Shown: one piece after another, positions 27,667-36,732 of the stretch
How positions within the stretch are numbered: position 1 is the stretch's first letter
How the letters are laid out: each line of letters begins with the position of its first letter
Source of the DNA: Streptomyces sp. D2-8
GTDB lineage: Bacteria; Actinomycetota; Actinomycetes; Streptomycetales; Streptomycetaceae
DNA length: 64,000 bases
Assembly: GCF_023184515.1 (NCBI RefSeq)
Contig: NZ_JAAHBP010000001.1
Span: 1,178,001-1,242,000 of the forward strand
Direction of reading: 5' to 3'
Position numbers and translations under genes: made by a program
Notes under the pieces: generated by a model
What the model saw: the letters and a program-made list of their open reading frames with translations, nothing else
What the model was told of the DNA's origin: nothing
Databases searched by the model: none

Positions 27667-28575
27667 TCAGCCCCGCAGTTCGTGCGCGTACGGCGGTTCC
27701 GCCCCGGCCCGTGAGCAGGTGACCGCCGCCGCGCGGGCCGCAAAGCCCAGCAGTTCCGTCCAGCCGTCGGGGCCCAGTTCGGCCGGCGCCCGGGCGCTGA
27801 GGGCGTCGCGTTCGGCGAGCCCGTGCAGCAGGGCCGCGTTGACCGTGTCGCCCGCGCCGATCGTGTCCACGACCGCCACGCGTTCGCCCGGCACCGTGTA
27901 CTCCCCGCCGTCGGCGGTGAAGGCGGTCAGCCCGTCGCCGCCCCGAGTGATCACGACCGCCGCCGGACCGGCCGCCAGCCACTCCCGGGGCGTGCCGCCC
28001 AGCCACTCGGCGTCCTCCGCCGACAGCTTCAGCAGCGACACCGACGGCAGCCAGCTCTTGAACCGTGCCCGGTAGGCGTCCGCGTTCGGGATCAGCCCGG
28101 CCCTGATGTTCGGGTCCAGCGCGGTGAACACGCCCTGCGCGGCAGCCCGGCGCATCAGCTTCTCGTATGCGCTCGCCCCCGGCTCCAGCACCAGCGAGCA
28201 GGTACCGAAGGACACGCCCCGGGTGCCCGACGGCAGCGCCCGGGGCGCCGTGAACAGCCGGTCCGCCGTCCCGTCGACGTAGAAGGAGTACGCAGCCGAG
28301 CCGTCCGCGCCGACCGTGGCGACGGCCAGGGTCGTCGGCTCGGTGCCCCGCTGCACCGAGGACACGTCGACCCCGGCCTCGCGCAACCGGTCCAGCAGGG
28401 CCTCTCCGAAGGCGTCGGACGACACCCGGGAGCAGAAAGCGGCGGGGGAGCCGAGGCGGCCCAGCGCCACGGCGGTGTTGAACGGGCCGCCGCCGAGCGC
28501 GGGCCGCAGCGCCGCCAGGGCACCCGTGCCCTGCGGTACCAGGTCGATCAGTGCCTCACCGGCGACGACGATCAC
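27667..28575 (-). CDS. PfkB-family carbohydrate kinase (fructokinase-like)
   Basis: A 302-residue sugar kinase. The PfkB-1 pattern is GGGPFNTAVALGRLG (about residues 28-42) and PfkB-2 is DTIGAGDTVNAALLHG (about 247-262), with the catalytic Asp in GAGD. Other marks are VAGEALIDLVPQG at the N-terminus and LDPNIR. Closest in layout to bacterial fructokinases. The GTG at 28575 overlaps the LacI stop (GTGA at 28572-28575), so kinase translation is coupled to the regulator; GTG is chosen because VIVVAGEAL is the conserved N-terminus. A phosphosugar product could feed back on the LacI protein. No transporter is adjacent. Confidence 0.9.
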   Translation of the reverse strand: MIVVAGEALIDLVPQGTGALAALRPALGGGPFNTAVALGRLGSPAAFCSRVSSDAFGEALLDRLREAGVDVSSVQRGTEPTTLAVATVGADGSAAYSFYVDGTADRLFTAPRALPSGTRGVSFGTCSLVLEPGASAYEKLMRRAAAQGVFTALDPNIRAGLIPNADAYRARFKSWLPSVSLLKLSAEDAEWLGGTPREWLAAGPAAVVITRGGDGLTAFTADGGEYTVPGERVAVVDTIGAGDTVNAALLHGLAERDALSARAPAELGPDGWTELLGFAARAAAVTCSRAGAEPPYAHELRG

Positions 28576-29615
28576 GACAGGGTTCCTTCCTCGGACGGAC
28601 TGGGGCAGCCGCACGACGTGCGGTGGACGAAGGCGCAGGGCAGACGCACGGTCCGGGCGGGCCGGTCCGGCCGGGCGAGACGCTCCAGGAGCACGCGGAC
28701 GGCCCGCGCCCCGATGTCCTTGCCGGGCTGGGCGATCGCGGTGAGCCGGGGCGAGAACAGATCCGCCCAGGCGAAGTCGTCGAAGCAGCACAGCGCGATG
28801 TCGCCCGGCACGGACAGTCCGCGCGCGCTCAGGGCACGCAGCACCCCGATGGTCATGGCGTTGTTGCCTGTGACCAGCGCGGTGGGCGGCACGCCCAGGG
28901 ACAGCAGGGCCTCGGTGGCCTGCTCGGCGCCGGTCGACTCCGAGTCGCCGTGCACCAGCAGCCGCTCGTCGTACGTCAGCCCCGCGAACGCGAGACCGCT
29001 GCGGTAGCCGGTGATCCGCTCGCTCGTGGTGCTGAGCCCCGGCCGCCCCGCCACCAGCCCGATCCGCCGGTGACCGAGCCCGGCAAGATGGGTGACCAGC
29101 CGGGATGTCGGTTCGGCGTTGTCGGCGCACACCTGGTCGAAGCGCGGACCGCCGTCCTTCCCGGGCGGGTCAATCAGCCGGTCCAGGAACACGGCCGGTA
29201 CGTCGTGCCGCCCCAGGTAGGCGAGCAGTCCGCGCGGATCGGCGGAGGGCGCGACGATCATGCCGTCGACCCGGCGCTCGTGCAGCAGCTGCACGACCTT
29301 GCGCTCGTGCGCGGGGTCGTCGTGCGGATCGGCGATGAGCAGGCTGTACCCGGCCTCCAGCGCGGCGGCCTCGACGCCCTGGAGGATCTCCGTGAAGTAG
29401 GGGTTGCTGATCGCCGACACGGCCAGCCCGACGGACCGGGTACGGGCCGTGACCAGGGAACGGGCCAGCGTGTTCGTGGTGTAGCCGAGCTCCTCCACGG
29501 CGTCCAGGACCGCCTTGCGGGTGTGCGGCAGCACCGGCCGGGTGCCGTTCAGCACATGCGAGACGGTTGCCACGGAGACACCGGCGCTCCGCGCCACGTC
29601 GGCCATGGTCGCCAT
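28572..29615 (-). CDS. LacI-family transcriptional repressor
   Basis: A 347-residue repressor. The LacI helix-turn-helix and hinge are visible: MADVARSAGVSVATVSHVLN (about residues 4-23), followed by TNTLARSLVTARTRSVGLAV. The periplasmic-binding-like ligand domain has ISNPYFTEILQGVEAAAL, FLDRLIDPP, HRRIGLVAG and LPCAFVHRTSCGCP at the end. Start ATG at 29615 follows GAGGAGGCGGG; the frame to 29690 adds a Pro/Arg-rich leader. A 28-bp near-perfect palindrome at 29673-29700 in front of the gene is its probable operator, implying autoregulation and control of the overlapping sugar kinase. Confidence 0.93.
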   Translation of the reverse strand: MATMADVARSAGVSVATVSHVLNGTRPVLPHTRKAVLDAVEELGYTTNTLARSLVTARTRSVGLAVSAISNPYFTEILQGVEAAALEAGYSLLIADPHDDPAHERKVVQLLHERRVDGMIVAPSADPRGLLAYLGRHDVPAVFLDRLIDPPGKDGGPRFDQVCADNAEPTSRLVTHLAGLGHRRIGLVAGRPGLSTTSERITGYRSGLAFAGLTYDERLLVHGDSESTGAEQATEALLSLGVPPTALVTGNNAMTIGVLRALSARGLSVPGDIALCCFDDFAWADLFSPRLTAIAQPGKDIGARAVRVLLERLARPDRPARTVRLPCAFVHRTSCGCPSPSEEGTLS

Positions 29616-29672
29616 GCCGCTCCCGCCTCCTCTTTCAGGTCCTGGCGGGGAACGTATCGCATCCGGCGGCAG

Positions 29673-29700
29673 ACGTAAACGTTTGCGCAATCGTTTACGT
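29673..29700. promoter_or_regulatory. LacI-type operator, 28-bp palindrome
   Basis: Arms ACGTAAACG (29673-29681) and CGTTTACGT (29692-29700) flank TTTGCGCAAT, which itself contains TTGCGCAA. Folded as one 28-bp palindrome it has a single mismatch. The central CG and AAACGTTT/GCAA composition are typical of LacI/GalR sites. It lies 58 bp before the repressor's ATG. Confidence 0.85.
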
Positions 29701-29791
29701 CAAACGTCAAACGTCAAACGGCAGGCGGCAGGCGGCAGGCGGCAGGCGGCACACGGCACACGGCAGGCAGCGGGCAGCAAGCAGCGGCCGC
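29701..29791. repeat. Degenerate heptanucleotide tandem array next to the LacI operator
   Basis: Thirteen consecutive 7-nt units can be read in strict phase: CAAACGT twice, CAAACGG, CAGGCGG four times, CACACGG twice, CAGGCAG, CGGGCAG, CAAGCAG, CGGCCGC. The first unit abuts the operator's right arm, whose last seven bases TTTACGT fit the same phase. Likely slippage-generated; no coding role. Confidence 0.85.
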
Positions 29792-29822
29792 AGCACCGAC
29801 TGCGGCCGCCGCCCTCAGCTGT

Positions 29823-30770
29823 CTACTCCCAGTCCCAGCCGATCCCCAGGAATCCCGCCCGCACCCGCGGCTCGACCAGATGCACCGACCGGTGCCGGCC
29901 GCTCAGAGCCAGGTCGTGGCATCCGCTGCGCGGCGCCGCGGCCGAGTGCTGCGCGAAACGGTGGCAGCGCACCGGCAGGGCCGCCGCGTCGAAGCACACC
30001 TGGAGGGCGTACTGGCCGCCGGGGGAGTCGAAGCCGCGGACGTACTCGCGTGCCACACCCGCCGTGCCGTCCTCGACGCCGTAGCGGAACAGGAAGGTGT
30101 CCCCGGCCCGCAGCCGGGTGTCGAAGAGCAGCTCGGCCGCGAGCAGTCCCGTGTCACGGTGCCAACGGACGCGTCCGATACGGCAGTTCTCCAGGGCGTG
30201 CACCCGCATGCGCTCCGGGGTGGCTCCCCGGTCGCCGTGGTGGACGGCCACGAAGCCGTCGATGCCGTCCCGGTGGGCGCGCACGATGTGGTGCGACTCG
30301 CGCTCGGCCAGCTCGCGCCGCGCGCCGATCCGGAGCCGTTCGTGGTGGCCGAGCGTGTGCAGGCCCCCGTCCGGCGGGCAGTCCAGCTCGGCCAGCAACT
30401 GGTCCAGGACCCCGGAGGCCTCGACGAGCGAGCGGTAGGAGCGGGCGGCGGACCGCAGCCCGGACGGGCTCTCCGCGGACTCGGCGAGCAGCCGGATGAG
30501 CGACTCCTCGGGAAGCTCCAGGATCTCCTCCAGCGCCCGCACGGCCCGTAGCGACTCGGGGCGCTGCGGACGCCGGGCCCCCTGCTGCCAGTAACTCAGG
30601 CTCGTGACGCCGACCTTCACCCCGTGACGGGACAGATGGTGCTGCACGCGCTGCAGGGGCAGTCCGCGGGCGGCGATCGCGGCCCGCAGGGCGACGTGGA
30701 AGGGGCCGCCTCGCAGGGCCGAGTCCAGTTCCGCGGTGGCGACGTCCGCTTGCTGTGGGGCGTGCGGCAT
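29823..30770 (-). CDS. Putative HTH regulator of unknown family (conserved in Streptomyces)
   Basis: A 315-residue protein. Residues about 27-70 look like an XRE-type DNA-binding fold (IAARGLPLQRVQHHLSRHG then VGVTSLSYWQQGARRP), followed by the helical ALEEILELPEESLIRLLAE. From about residue 150 to the end it is beta-rich with many His and Trp/Phe (HIVRAHRDGIDGFVAVHHGDR, then FRYGVEDGTAGVAREYVRGF, ending HLVEPRVRAGFLGIGWDWE). I do not recognise the C-terminal domain; it could be a ligand-binding barrel. The upstream region has an inverted repeat GTGTTG-N12-CAACAC at 30908-30931 that may be its site. Function unknown. Confidence 0.65.
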   Translation of the reverse strand: MPHAPQQADVATAELDSALRGGPFHVALRAAIAARGLPLQRVQHHLSRHGVKVGVTSLSYWQQGARRPQRPESLRAVRALEEILELPEESLIRLLAESAESPSGLRSAARSYRSLVEASGVLDQLLAELDCPPDGGLHTLGHHERLRIGARRELAERESHHIVRAHRDGIDGFVAVHHGDRGATPERMRVHALENCRIGRVRWHRDTGLLAAELLFDTRLRAGDTFLFRYGVEDGTAGVAREYVRGFDSPGGQYALQVCFDAAALPVRCHRFAQHSAAAPRSGCHDLALSGRHRSVHLVEPRVRAGFLGIGWDWE

Positions 30771-30907
30771 GCAGGGGCCTCTCTGTGAGTCGGCGACGGC
30801 TGGTCAGACCGTCGGCGCGGGCCGCCCGGGGCCGTCCCCCCGGCGCGGAAGAGGTCTTCACATCCGTACGCCGTCGTTCAGGGCCCCGAGTTCCCCCGCA
30901 TTGAAGC

Positions 30908-30931
30908 GTGTTGACCTGGTCCCGACAACAC
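30908..30931. repeat. Inverted repeat upstream of the 29823-30770 regulator gene
   Basis: GTGTTG (30908-30913) and CAACAC (30926-30931) are separated by 12 nt. The position, about 140 bp before the start codon, would fit an operator or promoter-proximal site; no function is proven. Confidence 0.35.
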
Positions 30932-30984
30932 TTGATGCCGGACAGTGACGTACGCGCTCCTGGCCGGGCTCCGTCCGGACACGC

Positions 30985-31014
30985 GAACGCCCGGGGCGTG
31001 CGCCCCGGGCGTTC
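30985..31014. terminator. GC-rich hairpin terminator downstream of the 53-aa gene
   Basis: GAACGCCCGGGGC (30985-30997) and GCCCCGGGCGTTC (31002-31014) pair perfectly with a GTGC loop. It lies 31 bp beyond the stop of the small minus-strand gene. Confidence 0.8.
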
Positions 31015-31044
31015 ACGGTGGACGTGTGCGGTGGAGGTGTACTG

Positions 31045-31206
31045 CTAGGAGCGGCCGCTTCCGCCCTGTTCCCTGAGAGCCAGGCGCTTGGCCCGCACTA
31101 TGTCGGGGTCGCGCGGGTCCAGGGCGTCGCGCAGCGCGAACGCCTCGTCCGCGTACCGGCGGGCACGGACCGTCCGCCGGGTTTTCTCGATCCGCATCCG
31201 CTTCAT
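31045..31206 (-). CDS. Small basic hypothetical protein (53 aa)
   Basis: Begins MKRMRIEKTRRTVRARRYADEAF and ends LREQGGSGRS. Highly charged: about 15 Arg/Lys in 53 residues, with an acidic ALRDALDPRDPDIVRAK segment that should be helical. The ATG at 31206 is preceded by GGAGGG with 8-nt spacing, and a strong terminator follows, both supporting a real gene. It diverges from uvrC across about 250 bp. Similar small Arg-rich proteins are annotated as hypothetical in Streptomyces. No function can be given. Confidence 0.6.
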   Translation of the reverse strand: MKRMRIEKTRRTVRARRYADEAFALRDALDPRDPDIVRAKRLALREQGGSGRS

Positions 31207-31430
31207 CTGCGCAGCCCTCCGACCCGTGGCCCGCCCATTCCGCTCGGAAGCGGGCGGTCCGCACTGACAACCTGTGTCTGCACCGACACGGTCTCCGTCC
31301 ACCGGACGTCGCCGTGTCCCCGTGGGAAGCCTGCATTCCCGCTACCGGCCCGCCGTAATCCCGCGGCGGGACATGCCGTTGGAAACTGCCTCCCGCCGGG
31401 ACCGTGATCGTGCCCCGCGGCCGCGCCGGA

Positions 31431-31453
31431 CTGTCGGTGCTCGCCAGTAGGGT
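31431..31453 (+). promoter_or_regulatory. RecA-independent DNA-damage (PafBC-type) promoter of uvrC
   Basis: CTGTCGGTG, 8 nt (CTCGCCAG), TAGGGT matches the consensus TTGTCRGTG-N8-TANNNT at all but the first base. The -10 ends 8 nt before the ATG at 31461, so a leaderless uvrC transcript is expected. Confidence 0.8.
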
Positions 31454-31460
31454 GTGAGAC

Positions 31461-33572
31461 ATGGCCGACCCCTCCAGCTACCGCCCCAAACCGGGTGAGA
31501 TCCCCGACTCGCCGGGGGTCTACAGGTTCCGTGACGAGCACCGCCGGGTGATCTACGTCGGAAAGGCGAAAAGCCTGCGCCAGCGCCTGGCGAACTACTT
31601 CCAGGACCTGGCGGGCCTGCACCCGCGCACCCGCTCCATGGTCACCACGGCCGCGTCCGTGGAGTGGACGGTGGTGTCCACGGAGGTCGAGGCGCTCCAG
31701 CTGGAGTACTCGTGGATCAAGGAGTACGACCCCCGTTTCAACGTCAAGTACCGCGACGACAAGAGCTACCCGTACCTCGCGGTGACGATGAACGAGGAGT
31801 ACCCGCGCGTGCAGGTGATGCGCGGTCACAAGAAGAAGGGCGTCCGGTACTTCGGACCGTACGCGCACGCGTGGGCGATCCGCGACACCGTCGATCTGCT
31901 GCTGCGCGTCTTCCCCGTGCGCACCTGCTCGGCGGGCGTGTTCAAGAACGCCGCCCGTACCGGCCGCCCCTGCCTCCTCGGCTACATCGGCAAGTGCTCG
32001 GCCCCTTGCGTGGACCGGGTCTCCGCCGAGGAGCACCGCGAACTGGCCGACGAGTTCTGCGACTTCATGACCGGCCGGACGAACACGTACATCCGCCGCC
32101 TGGAGAAGCAGATGGCGGAAGCGGCCGACGAGATGGAGTACGAGCGGGCGGCCCGGTTGCGCGACGACATCGGGGCCCTGAAGAAGGCCATGGAGAAGAA
32201 CGCGGTCGTGCTCGCCGACGCGACCGACGCCGACCTGATCGCGGTCGCCGAGGACGAGCTGGAGGCGGCCGTCCAGATCTTCCACGTACGCGGCGGACGC
32301 GTGCGAGGCCAGCGCGGCTGGGTCACCGACAAGGTGGAGGAGATCACCACCGGCGCCCTGGTCGAGCACGCCCTGCAGCAGCTGTACGGGGAGGAGACCG
32401 GCGACGCCGTCCCCAAGGAGGTCCTGGTCCCGGCCCTGCCCGACCCCGTTGAGCCCGTCCAGGAGTGGCTCACCGGCCGGCGCGGCTCGGGCGTCTCCCT
32501 GCGCGTCCCGCAGCGCGGCGACAAGAAAGCCCTCATGGAGACCGTGCAGCGCAACGCCCAGCAGGCGCTCGTGCTGCACAAGACCAAGCGCGCCTCCGAC
32601 CTGACCACGCGCTCGCGCGCTCTGGAGGAGATCGCCGACGCCCTCGACCTGGACAGCGCCCCGCTCCGGATCGAGTGCTACGACATCTCCCACCTCCAGG
32701 GTGACGACGTCGTGGCCTCCATGGTCGTCTTCGAGGACGGGCTCGCCCGCAAGAGCGAGTACCGCCGCTTCCAGATCAAGGGCTTCGCCGGACAGGACGA
32801 CGTCCGCTCGATGCACGAGGTGATCACCCGCCGCTTCCGGCGCTATCTCGCCGAGAAGGAGAAGACGGGCGAGTGGACGGACGGCGAGGACGCCGAGAGT
32901 GCCGGGAGCGCCGAGAACACCGAGATCGGTGAGAGCCCCTTCACCGGCACGGACACCCTCACCAGCGCGGACACCCTCACCGAGGACGACGGCCGCCCCA
33001 AGAAGTTCGCCTACCCGCCCCAGCTCGTGGTCGTCGACGGCGGCGCCCCGCAGGTCGCGGCCGCCCAGCGTGCCCTGGACGAGCTGGGCATCGACGACAT
33101 CGCCGTGTGCGGCCTCGCCAAGCGCCTGGAGGAGGTCTGGCTGCCCGGCGATGACGACCCGGTTGTCCTGCCCCGCACCAGCGAGGGCCTGTACCTGCTC
33201 CAGCGCGTCCGTGACGAGGCCCACAGGTTCGCGATCACCTACCAGCGCACAAAGCGGTCCAAGCGCTTCCGCTCCAGCCCCCTGGACGACGTCCCCGGCC
33301 TCGGGGACACACGCAAGCAGGCACTTCTGAAGCACTTCGGTTCGTTGAAGAAACTGCGAGCCGCCACCATCGAGCAGATCTGCGAGGTGCCCGGCATAGG
33401 CCGCAAGACGGCCGAGACGATCGCGGTGGCCCTCGCCCGCTCGGCCTCGGCCGCACCCGCCGTCAACACGGCGACTGGAGAGATCATGGAGGAGGAACCC
33501 GGCACCATGGGTTCCAGTGGGGAACCCGTGACGATGGGCGCCCCGGACGAACGACGGGGGCAGGAGACATGA
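31461..33572 (+). CDS. uvrC: Excinuclease ABC subunit C
   Basis: A 703-residue dual-incision nuclease. The GIY-YIG domain is at the N-terminus ([20 protein letters not shown], about residues 16-35, with Arg and Glu beyond). The UVR motif that binds UvrB is [18 protein letters not shown] (about 228-245). The RNase H-like endonuclease follows ([24 protein letters not shown] in pieces [12 protein letters not shown] and [10 protein letters not shown]). Two HhH motifs end it: [19 protein letters not shown] and [14 protein letters not shown]. An acidic Glu/Ser/Thr-rich insert of about 50 residues ([13 protein letters not shown] and neighbours, 470-515) is a lineage-specific linker. Stop overlaps rapZ by 4 nt (ATGA). 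Confidence 0.98.
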   Translation: MADPSSYRPKPGEIPDSPGVYRFRDEHRRVIYVGKAKSLRQRLANYFQDLAGLHPRTRSMVTTAASVEWTVVSTEVEALQLEYSWIKEYDPRFNVKYRDDKSYPYLAVTMNEEYPRVQVMRGHKKKGVRYFGPYAHAWAIRDTVDLLLRVFPVRTCSAGVFKNAARTGRPCLLGYIGKCSAPCVDRVSAEEHRELADEFCDFMTGRTNTYIRRLEKQMAEAADEMEYERAARLRDDIGALKKAMEKNAVVLADATDADLIAVAEDELEAAVQIFHVRGGRVRGQRGWVTDKVEEITTGALVEHALQQLYGEETGDAVPKEVLVPALPDPVEPVQEWLTGRRGSGVSLRVPQRGDKKALMETVQRNAQQALVLHKTKRASDLTTRSRALEEIADALDLDSAPLRIECYDISHLQGDDVVASMVVFEDGLARKSEYRRFQIKGFAGQDDVRSMHEVITRRFRRYLAEKEKTGEWTDGEDAESAGSAENTEIGESPFTGTDTLTSADTLTEDDGRPKKFAYPPQLVVVDGGAPQVAAAQRALDELGIDDIAVCGLAKRLEEVWLPGDDDPVVLPRTSEGLYLLQRVRDEAHRFAITYQRTKRSKRFRSSPLDDVPGLGDTRKQALLKHFGSLKKLRAATIEQICEVPGIGRKTAETIAVALARSASAAPAVNTATGEIMEEEPGTMGSSGEPVTMGAPDERRGQET

Positions 33573-34528
33573 ATGTGAACGAGCACGACGGGCAACACGA
33601 GCAAGCCGGAGACGGAGCACAGGTGAGTACGGGCACGCCCAACGAGAAGGCCCCGGTCCCGGACGCGGCCATTCCCGAGCTGGTGATCATCTCCGGCATG
33701 TCCGGAGCCGGGCGCTCCACGGCGGCGAAGTGCCTGGAGGACCTCGGCTGGTTCGTCGTCGACAACCTGCCGCCCGCGCTGATCCCCACCATGGTGGAGC
33801 TCGGCGCCCGCTCCCAGGGCAACGTGGCGCGGATCGCCGTCGTCGTCGACGTCCGCGGCCGCCGCTTCTTCGACAACCTCCGCGAGTCCCTCGCCGACCT
33901 CGAGGCCAAGAACGTCACGCGGCGGATCGTCTTCCTGGAGTCCTCCGACGAGGCCCTGGTCCGCCGCTTCGAGTCGGTGCGCCGCCCGCACCCCCTGCAG
34001 GGCGACGGCCGCATCGTCGACGGCATCGACGCCGAACGCGAACTGCTGCGCGAGCTGCGCGGCGACGCCGACCTGGTGATCGACACCTCCAGCCTGAACG
34101 TGCACGAGCTGCGCGCCAAGATGGACGCCCAGTTCGCCGGCGAGGAGGAGCCGGAGCTGCGGGCCACGGTGATGTCGTTCGGCTACAAGTACGGCCTGCC
34201 GGTCGACGCCGACCTCGTCGTCGACTGCCGCTTCCTGCCGAACCCGCACTGGGTCCCGGAGCTGCGCCCGTACACGGGCCTCAACGACGAGGTCGCCGGG
34301 TACGTCTTCAACCAGCCCGGCGCCAAGGAGTTCCTCGACCGCTACACGGAGCTCCTCCAGCTCGTCGCCACCGGCTACCGCCGTGAGGGCAAGCGCTATG
34401 TGACCATCGCCGTGGGCTGCACCGGCGGCAAGCACCGCTCGGTCGCCATGTCGGAGAAGCTCGCCGCCCGGCTCGCCGCCGAGGGCGTGGAGACGGTGGT
34501 CGTACACCGGGACATGGGACGCGAATGA
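33569..34528 (+). CDS. rapZ: RapZ/YvcJ-type nucleotide-binding protein
   Basis: A 319-residue P-loop protein. N-terminal residues 1-35 are a charged extension before [31 protein letters not shown] (pieces [15 protein letters not shown] and DNLPPALIP). The nucleotide loop has Arg instead of the usual Lys (GAGRS), as is common in actinobacteria. Downstream marks are [30 protein letters not shown] and, in the C-terminal RNA-binding domain, [26 protein letters not shown] and [11 protein letters not shown]. In E. coli RapZ guides sRNA decay for glucosamine synthesis; here the gene sits in the conserved uvrC-rapZ-yvcK-whiA string. Overlaps both neighbours by 4 nt. Confidence 0.95.
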   Translation: MNVNEHDGQHEQAGDGAQVSTGTPNEKAPVPDAAIPELVIISGMSGAGRSTAAKCLEDLGWFVVDNLPPALIPTMVELGARSQGNVARIAVVVDVRGRRFFDNLRESLADLEAKNVTRRIVFLESSDEALVRRFESVRRPHPLQGDGRIVDGIDAERELLRELRGDADLVIDTSSLNVHELRAKMDAQFAGEEEPELRATVMSFGYKYGLPVDADLVVDCRFLPNPHWVPELRPYTGLNDEVAGYVFNQPGAKEFLDRYTELLQLVATGYRREGKRYVTIAVGCTGGKHRSVAMSEKLAARLAAEGVETVVVHRDMGRE

Positions 34529-35601
34529 CACGACGTACACCGCGGCTGAGCCGGCTGCGCCGGGTGGTGCCCGAGGTCAACGGCGCCAAGGGCGGCCGGC
34601 CCGCCGAGGCCCGCGGCGGCAGAGCGCGCCGCCGGGGCACCCAGCCGAAGGTCGTCGCCCTCGGCGGCGGCATGGGCCTGTCGGCCTCGCTCGCCGCGCT
34701 GCGCCGGATCACCGGTGACCTCACCGCCGTCGTCACCGTGGCCGACGACGGCGGCTCCAGCGGCCGGCTGCGCGACGAGCTGGGCGTGCTGCCGCCCGGC
34801 GACCTGCGCAAGGCGCTGGCCGCGCTGTGCGGCGACGACGACTGGGGCCAGACCTGGGCCCGGGTCATCCAGCACCGCTTCCAGTCCCAGGGCGACCTCC
34901 ACGAGCACGCGGTCGGCAATCTGCTGATCGTCGCCCTGTGGGAGCAGCTCGGCGACCATGTCCAGGCCCTCGACCTGGTCGGACGGCTGCTGGGCGCCCA
35001 GGGGCGCGTGCTGCCGATGTCCGCCGTGCCACTGGAGCTCCAGGCCCTGGTCAAGGGCCACGACCCGGCGCGCCCGGAGGAGGTCGACACGGTCCGCGGT
35101 CAGGCGACCGTCGCCCTCACCCCGGGTGAGGTGCAGTCCGTGCACCTCGTGCCGAACGACCCGCCGGCCGTGCCCGAGGCGGTCGCGGCCGTCCTGGACG
35201 CGGACTGGGTGGTGCTCGGCCCCGGCTCATGGTTCTCCTCGGTCATCCCGCACCTGCTCGTGCCCGAGCTGCTGGACGCGCTCACGCAGACGAAGGCCCG
35301 CCGGGTGCTCTCCCTGAACCTCGCGCCGCAGCCCGGAGAAACCGAGGGCTTCTCCCCGCAGCGTCATTTGGAGGTTTTGGGACGACACGCCCCTAAACTC
35401 GCCCTGGACGTGGTGCTGGCCGACGAGGCCGCCGTGCCCGACCGTGACTCCCTGACCGATGCCGCCAAGCGGTTCGGGGCCGCGGTCGAGCTGGCGCCGG
35501 TGGCCCGGCCCGACGGCACCCCGAGGCACGACCCGGAGCTGTTGGCCGCCGCGTACGACCGTATTTTTCGGATGCATGGAAGGATCGGCCCATGGCGATG
35601 A
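34525..35601 (+). CDS. YvcK/CofD-like gluconeogenesis and cell-morphology factor
   Basis: A 358-residue protein of the YvcK (GlnK-independent CofD-like) group. The nucleotide-sugar-binding N-terminus is [19 protein letters not shown] (about residues 43-61), with [29 protein letters not shown] just after (pieces [21 protein letters not shown]), and [19 protein letters not shown] in the middle. YvcK proteins bind UDP-sugars and link peptidoglycan synthesis to carbon status; in Mycobacterium the homologue CuvA is a PknB substrate. It overlaps rapZ (ATGA) and runs 10 nt into whiA, so all three are translationally linked. Confidence 0.93.
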   Translation: MTRRTPRLSRLRRVVPEVNGAKGGRPAEARGGRARRRGTQPKVVALGGGMGLSASLAALRRITGDLTAVVTVADDGGSSGRLRDELGVLPPGDLRKALAALCGDDDWGQTWARVIQHRFQSQGDLHEHAVGNLLIVALWEQLGDHVQALDLVGRLLGAQGRVLPMSAVPLELQALVKGHDPARPEEVDTVRGQATVALTPGEVQSVHLVPNDPPAVPEAVAAVLDADWVVLGPGSWFSSVIPHLLVPELLDALTQTKARRVLSLNLAPQPGETEGFSPQRHLEVLGRHAPKLALDVVLADEAAVPDRDSLTDAAKRFGAAVELAPVARPDGTPRHDPELLAAAYDRIFRMHGRIGPWR

Positions 35602-36581
35602 CGGCAGCGGTGAAGGATGAGATCTCCCGGCTCCCCGTCACCCGGACCTGCTGCAGAAAGGCGGAGGTCTCCGCCATTCTGCGGTTCGCCGGCGGCCTTC
35701 ACCTGGTGAGCGGTCGGATCGTGATCGAGGCGGAGCTGGACACGGCGATGGCGGCCCGCCGGCTCAAGCGGGACATTCTGGAGATCTTCGGCCACAGCTC
35801 CGAGCTGATCGTGATGGCTCCGGGCGGGCTGCGCCGAGGCTCGCGTTACGTGGTGCGGGTCGTGGCGGGCGGCGACCAGCTCGCTCGCCAGACCGGCCTG
35901 GTCGACGGGCGGGGCCGCCCGATCCGCGGCCTGCCCCCGCAGGTGGTCTCGGGGGCCACCTGCGACGCCGAGGCCGCCTGGCGTGGCGCGTTCCTGGCGC
36001 ACGGCTCGCTCACCGAGCCGGGCCGCTCCTCCTCCCTGGAGGTGACGTGCCCGGGTCCCGAGGCAGCGCTCGCCCTGGTCGGTGCCGCCCGCCGGCTGTC
36101 GATCGCCGCCAAGGCCCGCGAGGTGCGCGGTGTGGACCGGGTCGTCGTCCGGGACGGTGACGCGATCGGCGCGCTGTTGACCCGCCTCGGCGCGCACGAG
36201 TCGGTGCTGGCCTGGGAGGAGCGCCGGATGCGCCGTGAGGTGCGCGCCACGGCGAACCGGCTCGCCAACTTCGACGACGCCAATCTGCGCCGCTCGGCCC
36301 GCGCGGCCGTCGCGGCCGGTGCCCGCGTGCAGCGCGCCCTGGAGATCCTCGCCGACGACGTGCCCGAGCACCTCGCCGCCGCCGGCCGGCTGCGCATGGA
36401 GCACAAGCAGGCCTCCCTGGAGGAACTGGGCGCGCTCGCCGACCCGCCGCTGACCAAGGACGCGGTCGCCGGCCGGATCCGCCGCCTGCTGGCCATGGCC
36501 GACAAGCGCGCCTCCGACCTCGGCATCCCGGGCACGGAGGCCAACCTCAGCGACGAGCTGGCGGACAACCTGGTGGGCTGA
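35592..36581 (+). CDS. whiA: Sporulation and division regulator WhiA
   Basis: A 329-residue protein. The N-terminal LAGLIDADG homing-endonuclease-like halves are [24 protein letters not shown] and [24 protein letters not shown] (regions about residues 25-48 and 122-146). A basic linker follows, and the C-terminal helix-turn-helix is [30 protein letters not shown] (pieces [18 protein letters not shown] and [10 protein letters not shown], about 275-305). WhiA acts with WhiB to commit aerial hyphae to septation and activates ftsZ and whiG-linked genes in Streptomyces. Starts [13 protein letters not shown] at 35592 with GGAAGG upstream. Terminator at 36597 closes the operon. Confidence 0.97.
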   Translation: MAMTAAVKDEISRLPVTRTCCRKAEVSAILRFAGGLHLVSGRIVIEAELDTAMAARRLKRDILEIFGHSSELIVMAPGGLRRGSRYVVRVVAGGDQLARQTGLVDGRGRPIRGLPPQVVSGATCDAEAAWRGAFLAHGSLTEPGRSSSLEVTCPGPEAALALVGAARRLSIAAKAREVRGVDRVVVRDGDAIGALLTRLGAHESVLAWEERRMRREVRATANRLANFDDANLRRSARAAVAAGARVQRALEILADDVPEHLAAAGRLRMEHKQASLEELGALADPPLTKDAVAGRIRRLLAMADKRASDLGIPGTEANLSDELADNLVG

Positions 36582-36596
36582 TCCCACACGACGTCA

Positions 36597-36641
36597 AGAA
36601 GCCGGTGCCGACGCCCACTTGGGTGACCGGCACCGGCTTCT
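36597..36641. terminator. Terminator of the uvrC-rapZ-yvcK-whiA operon
   Basis: AGAAGCCGGTGCCG (36597-36610) pairs with CGGCACCGGCTTCT (36628-36641), a 14-bp stem with a 17-nt loop, 16 bp after the whiA stop. Confidence 0.85.
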
Positions 36642-36732
36642 GCGTGTCGTTGAGGCACCCTTGACTCGATCATGGACTGTCATGAGCCTGGCATCTGTTC
36701 GCTGCTGTGGCGGACCCACGCTAGGGGGGTTC

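Noticed and set aside
29701..29791. Tandem array that might suggest a CRISPR
   Set aside because: The units are 7 nt, contiguous and without spacers, and no cas genes are nearby.
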